This document shows, one piece after another, positions 4,463-6,220 of a stretch of DNA of 6,220 bases. Under the pieces are notes generated by a model. It made no database searches. It had not been told where the DNA came from and saw only the letters and a program-made list of their open reading frames with translations. Position 1 is the stretch's first letter; the number at the start of each line of letters is the position of its first letter. The position numbers were made by a program, and so were the translations under genes. Source of the DNA: Desulfobulbaceae bacterium (GTDB taxonomy: Bacteria > Desulfobacterota > Desulfobulbia > Desulfobulbales > Desulfobulbaceae); the NCBI GenBank assembly GCA_026986885.1, contig JALSNT010000649.1:1-6220 (forward strand), written 5' to 3'.

Positions 4463-6220
4463 GCTTCATGGAGCGGTTTCTTCGTCATCCCCATGCCATT
4501 ATTGCCGTTGCTCTGGTCGGGGTGGTGGCGGGGGTGCTTGCCTACAGGACCCTGCCCATGAACCTTTTTCCCGAAACCAACCGGCCCGTGGTTTCCGTGG
4601 TGACCCAATGGCCCGGGGCGGCGGCCAATGATGTGGCCACCGAGGTGACCCATCCCATTGAAGTACGACTTACCGCAATTGACGGTGTGCGCCGGGTGAC
4701 CTCCACCTCCAGGGATGAGGTTTCAGCCGTCCAGGTGGAATTTGAATACGGTAATAATATTGATACGGCTGCGACCAGGGTGCTTACCGAGTTACGCCGG
4801 GTACGGGGTCTGTTGCCGGCCGGGGTCAAGGACTCTCTAATTTTCAAGATTACCGATGCTGCCAAACCTTTGATGGTTCTCGGCCTGACTTCAGCTCCCG
4901 GTTTGCAACTCGATTCCGCCCGTATACGGAGGCTGGCCGAAAATCAGCTGCGGGACCGGCTGCTTGCTATCCCCGGCGTGGCCGAGGCCGAGGTATTCGG
5001 CGGCGACCGCATCGAGGTGGCCGTTGATCTTGACCGCAATAAACTGGAATCCCATGGCCTGACCCCGGCTGAAGTTGCAGCCGCTCTTAAGGGGAGCAAT
5101 GTTTCCATCCCCACCGGGCTGGTGCACCGGCATGGCAATCGTTACCTGCTGAGTGTGGATGGACTGGCAAGGGGGCCGGCGGATATCGCCGCCATTATGG
5201 TGCCGGTTAACCATGGCGCCTTTGTCCGGGTCGGTGATCTCGGTACGGTGGGCTGGGGCAGGGCGGATGCGACCTCTATCTATCGCGGCAACTCCAAACC
5301 GGCGGTGGCCATCTCCCTGTTGCGCAGTGAAAATGGTCATGCCCGCGAGGTTATCGCCGAAATTCAAAAAAATCTACCGCAGATCAAAAAAGAATTTCCC
5401 ATGCTCCATATGGAGTTGACCGATACCCAGGGCAGGCTCATTGACCTGACCGTGGATAATATGCTCAGCTCTCTGCGGGATGCGGTTATCATGACCCTTT
5501 TTGTCATCCTGCTTTTTTTAGGCAATACCAGGGCCTCATTTATCACTGCTCTGTCCCTGCCCTTTACCTATGTCCTCACCTTTGCCTTTATGAAACTGTC
5601 AGGGTTTGAGTTCAACATGGTGACCCTGACCGCCATTATCATTGCCGTTGGTCTGTTGACCGATGACGCCATTGTGGTCATTGAAAACATCGAACGCCAC
5701 ATCCGGGCCACCGGCAGGGGCGGCCTCAAGGTGGCGGCCCTGGGTACTTCGGAGATCCTGCTTGCCGATACCGCCGGGACGGTGAGCACCATTATTGTCC
5801 TGATCCCGATCATGTTTATCGGCGGCTATGTGCAAAACACGCTGCGACCGTTGACCGTGGTGCTGTCTATCTCCCTTGCCTCGTCCCTCATCGTCTCGGT
5901 GACCATTATTCCCCTGCTGGTCCCGTGGATTCTCAAGCCCGGCGCGCCCGACCCCATTGCCCGCCTGCTCAGTCCTTTTGAACGTTTTGTCCTTGATCCG
6001 CTGCGCCAGGGTTATATTGCCCTGGTTGACTGGGGACTGACCCACAGGCTGCTCGTGTTGCTGGTTATGGCAGGCCTGTTTGTCTTCTCCGCCCGCCAGA
6101 TGCCCATGTTAGGCAAGGAGCTGATGCCGCTGATGGACACCGGTGTTATTTCGGTCGACTTTGAGGCTCAGCCTAATGTTGATGATGCCGGCATGAAAAC
6201 GATTGCCGAAAAGGTGGAAC
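4459..6220 (+). CDS. RND efflux pump, inner-membrane transporter (partial, 3' end beyond window)
   Basis: Proton-driven RND permease, the motor of the tripartite pump. 587 complete codons are present of a protein that usually has about 1,000-1,050, so the window holds just over half. The first helix (about 12-29) is followed by MNLFPE and the first porter domain to about residue 330. Helices from 340 onward include the relay motif GLLTDDAIVVIENIERH with adjacent Asp402 and Asp403, equivalent to AcrB Asp407/408, and FIGGY (453-457). Another helix lies at about 531-547, and the sequence then enters the second porter domain (ELMPLMDTG). The double Asp is typical of drug-type HAE1 pumps; heavy-metal HME pumps have a single Asp there. 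The start overlaps the adaptor stop as ATGA and has GGGAGA at 4447-4452. No stop or frameshift is seen. Confidence 0.96.
   Translation, partial: MSFMERFLRHPHAIIAVALVGVVAGVLAYRTLPMNLFPETNRPVVSVVTQWPGAAANDVATEVTHPIEVRLTAIDGVRRVTSTSRDEVSAVQVEFEYGNNIDTAATRVLTELRRVRGLLPAGVKDSLIFKITDAAKPLMVLGLTSAPGLQLDSARIRRLAENQLRDRLLAIPGVAEAEVFGGDRIEVAVDLDRNKLESHGLTPAEVAAALKGSNVSIPTGLVHRHGNRYLLSVDGLARGPADIAAIMVPVNHGAFVRVGDLGTVGWGRADATSIYRGNSKPAVAISLLRSENGHAREVIAEIQKNLPQIKKEFPMLHMELTDTQGRLIDLTVDNMLSSLRDAVIMTLFVILLFLGNTRASFITALSLPFTYVLTFAFMKLSGFEFNMVTLTAIIIAVGLLTDDAIVVIENIERHIRATGRGGLKVAALGTSEILLADTAGTVSTIIVLIPIMFIGGYVQNTLRPLTVVLSISLASSLIVSVTIIPLLVPWILKPGAPDPIARLLSPFERFVLDPLRQGYIALVDWGLTHRLLVLLVMAGLFVFSARQMPMLGKELMPLMDTGVISVDFEAQPNVDDAGMKTIAEKVE

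Noticed and set aside
1..6220. CRISPR arrays, tRNA or rRNA genes, insertion sequences
   Set aside because: No regularly spaced repeats, tRNA-like cloverleaf, rRNA segments, transposase reading frames or terminal inverted repeats were seen.

Overview
The window holds what looks like one efflux operon, read left to right on the + strand, behind a regulated promoter and a long leader. Codon style (GC-rich genes, AT-rich intergenic DNA) and the pairing of a COG0701 permease with a small redox-active disulfide protein would fit a sulfate-reducing or related Desulfobacterota (delta-proteobacterial) genome. That taxonomic guess is inference from gene content only and is weak.

Layout: positions 1-50 may carry the last 15 codons of an upstream gene. 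Positions 51-559 contain no convincing protein gene but are rich in signals. These are a terminator-like hairpin (185-211), a cluster of ATCGC/GCGAT half-sites (171-363), an inverted repeat (287-310), a sigma70-like promoter (319-346) with a perfect-armed palindrome over its likely start site (348-363), and a leader of about 200 nt that ends in a second terminator-like hairpin (501-528) just before the first gene.

Five genes follow: a COG0701/ArsP-type membrane permease (560-1651), a thioredoxin-fold redox-active disulfide protein (1679-1909), a TolC-type outer-membrane channel (1927-3306), a membrane-fusion adaptor (3317-4462) and an RND pump (4459 to the window edge, incomplete). Gaps between genes are 27, 17 and 10 nt and then a 4-nt overlap, so co-transcription is very likely.

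The last three genes encode the three parts of a pump spanning inner membrane, periplasm and outer membrane. The first two form a common permease/thiol-redox pair linked in other bacteria to arsenicals or soft metals. A reasonable model, not proven here, is a metal- or metalloid-induced detoxification operon. In it, the permease moves substrate across the inner membrane, the small redox protein serves cysteine chemistry, and the RND complex clears substrate from periplasm or membrane to the outside. The RND protein carries the Asp-Asp proton-relay motif of drug-type (HAE1) pumps rather than the heavy-metal type, which makes the substrate an open question. The control region is the least ordinary part: a repressor-type operator appears to be combined with a possible attenuator.
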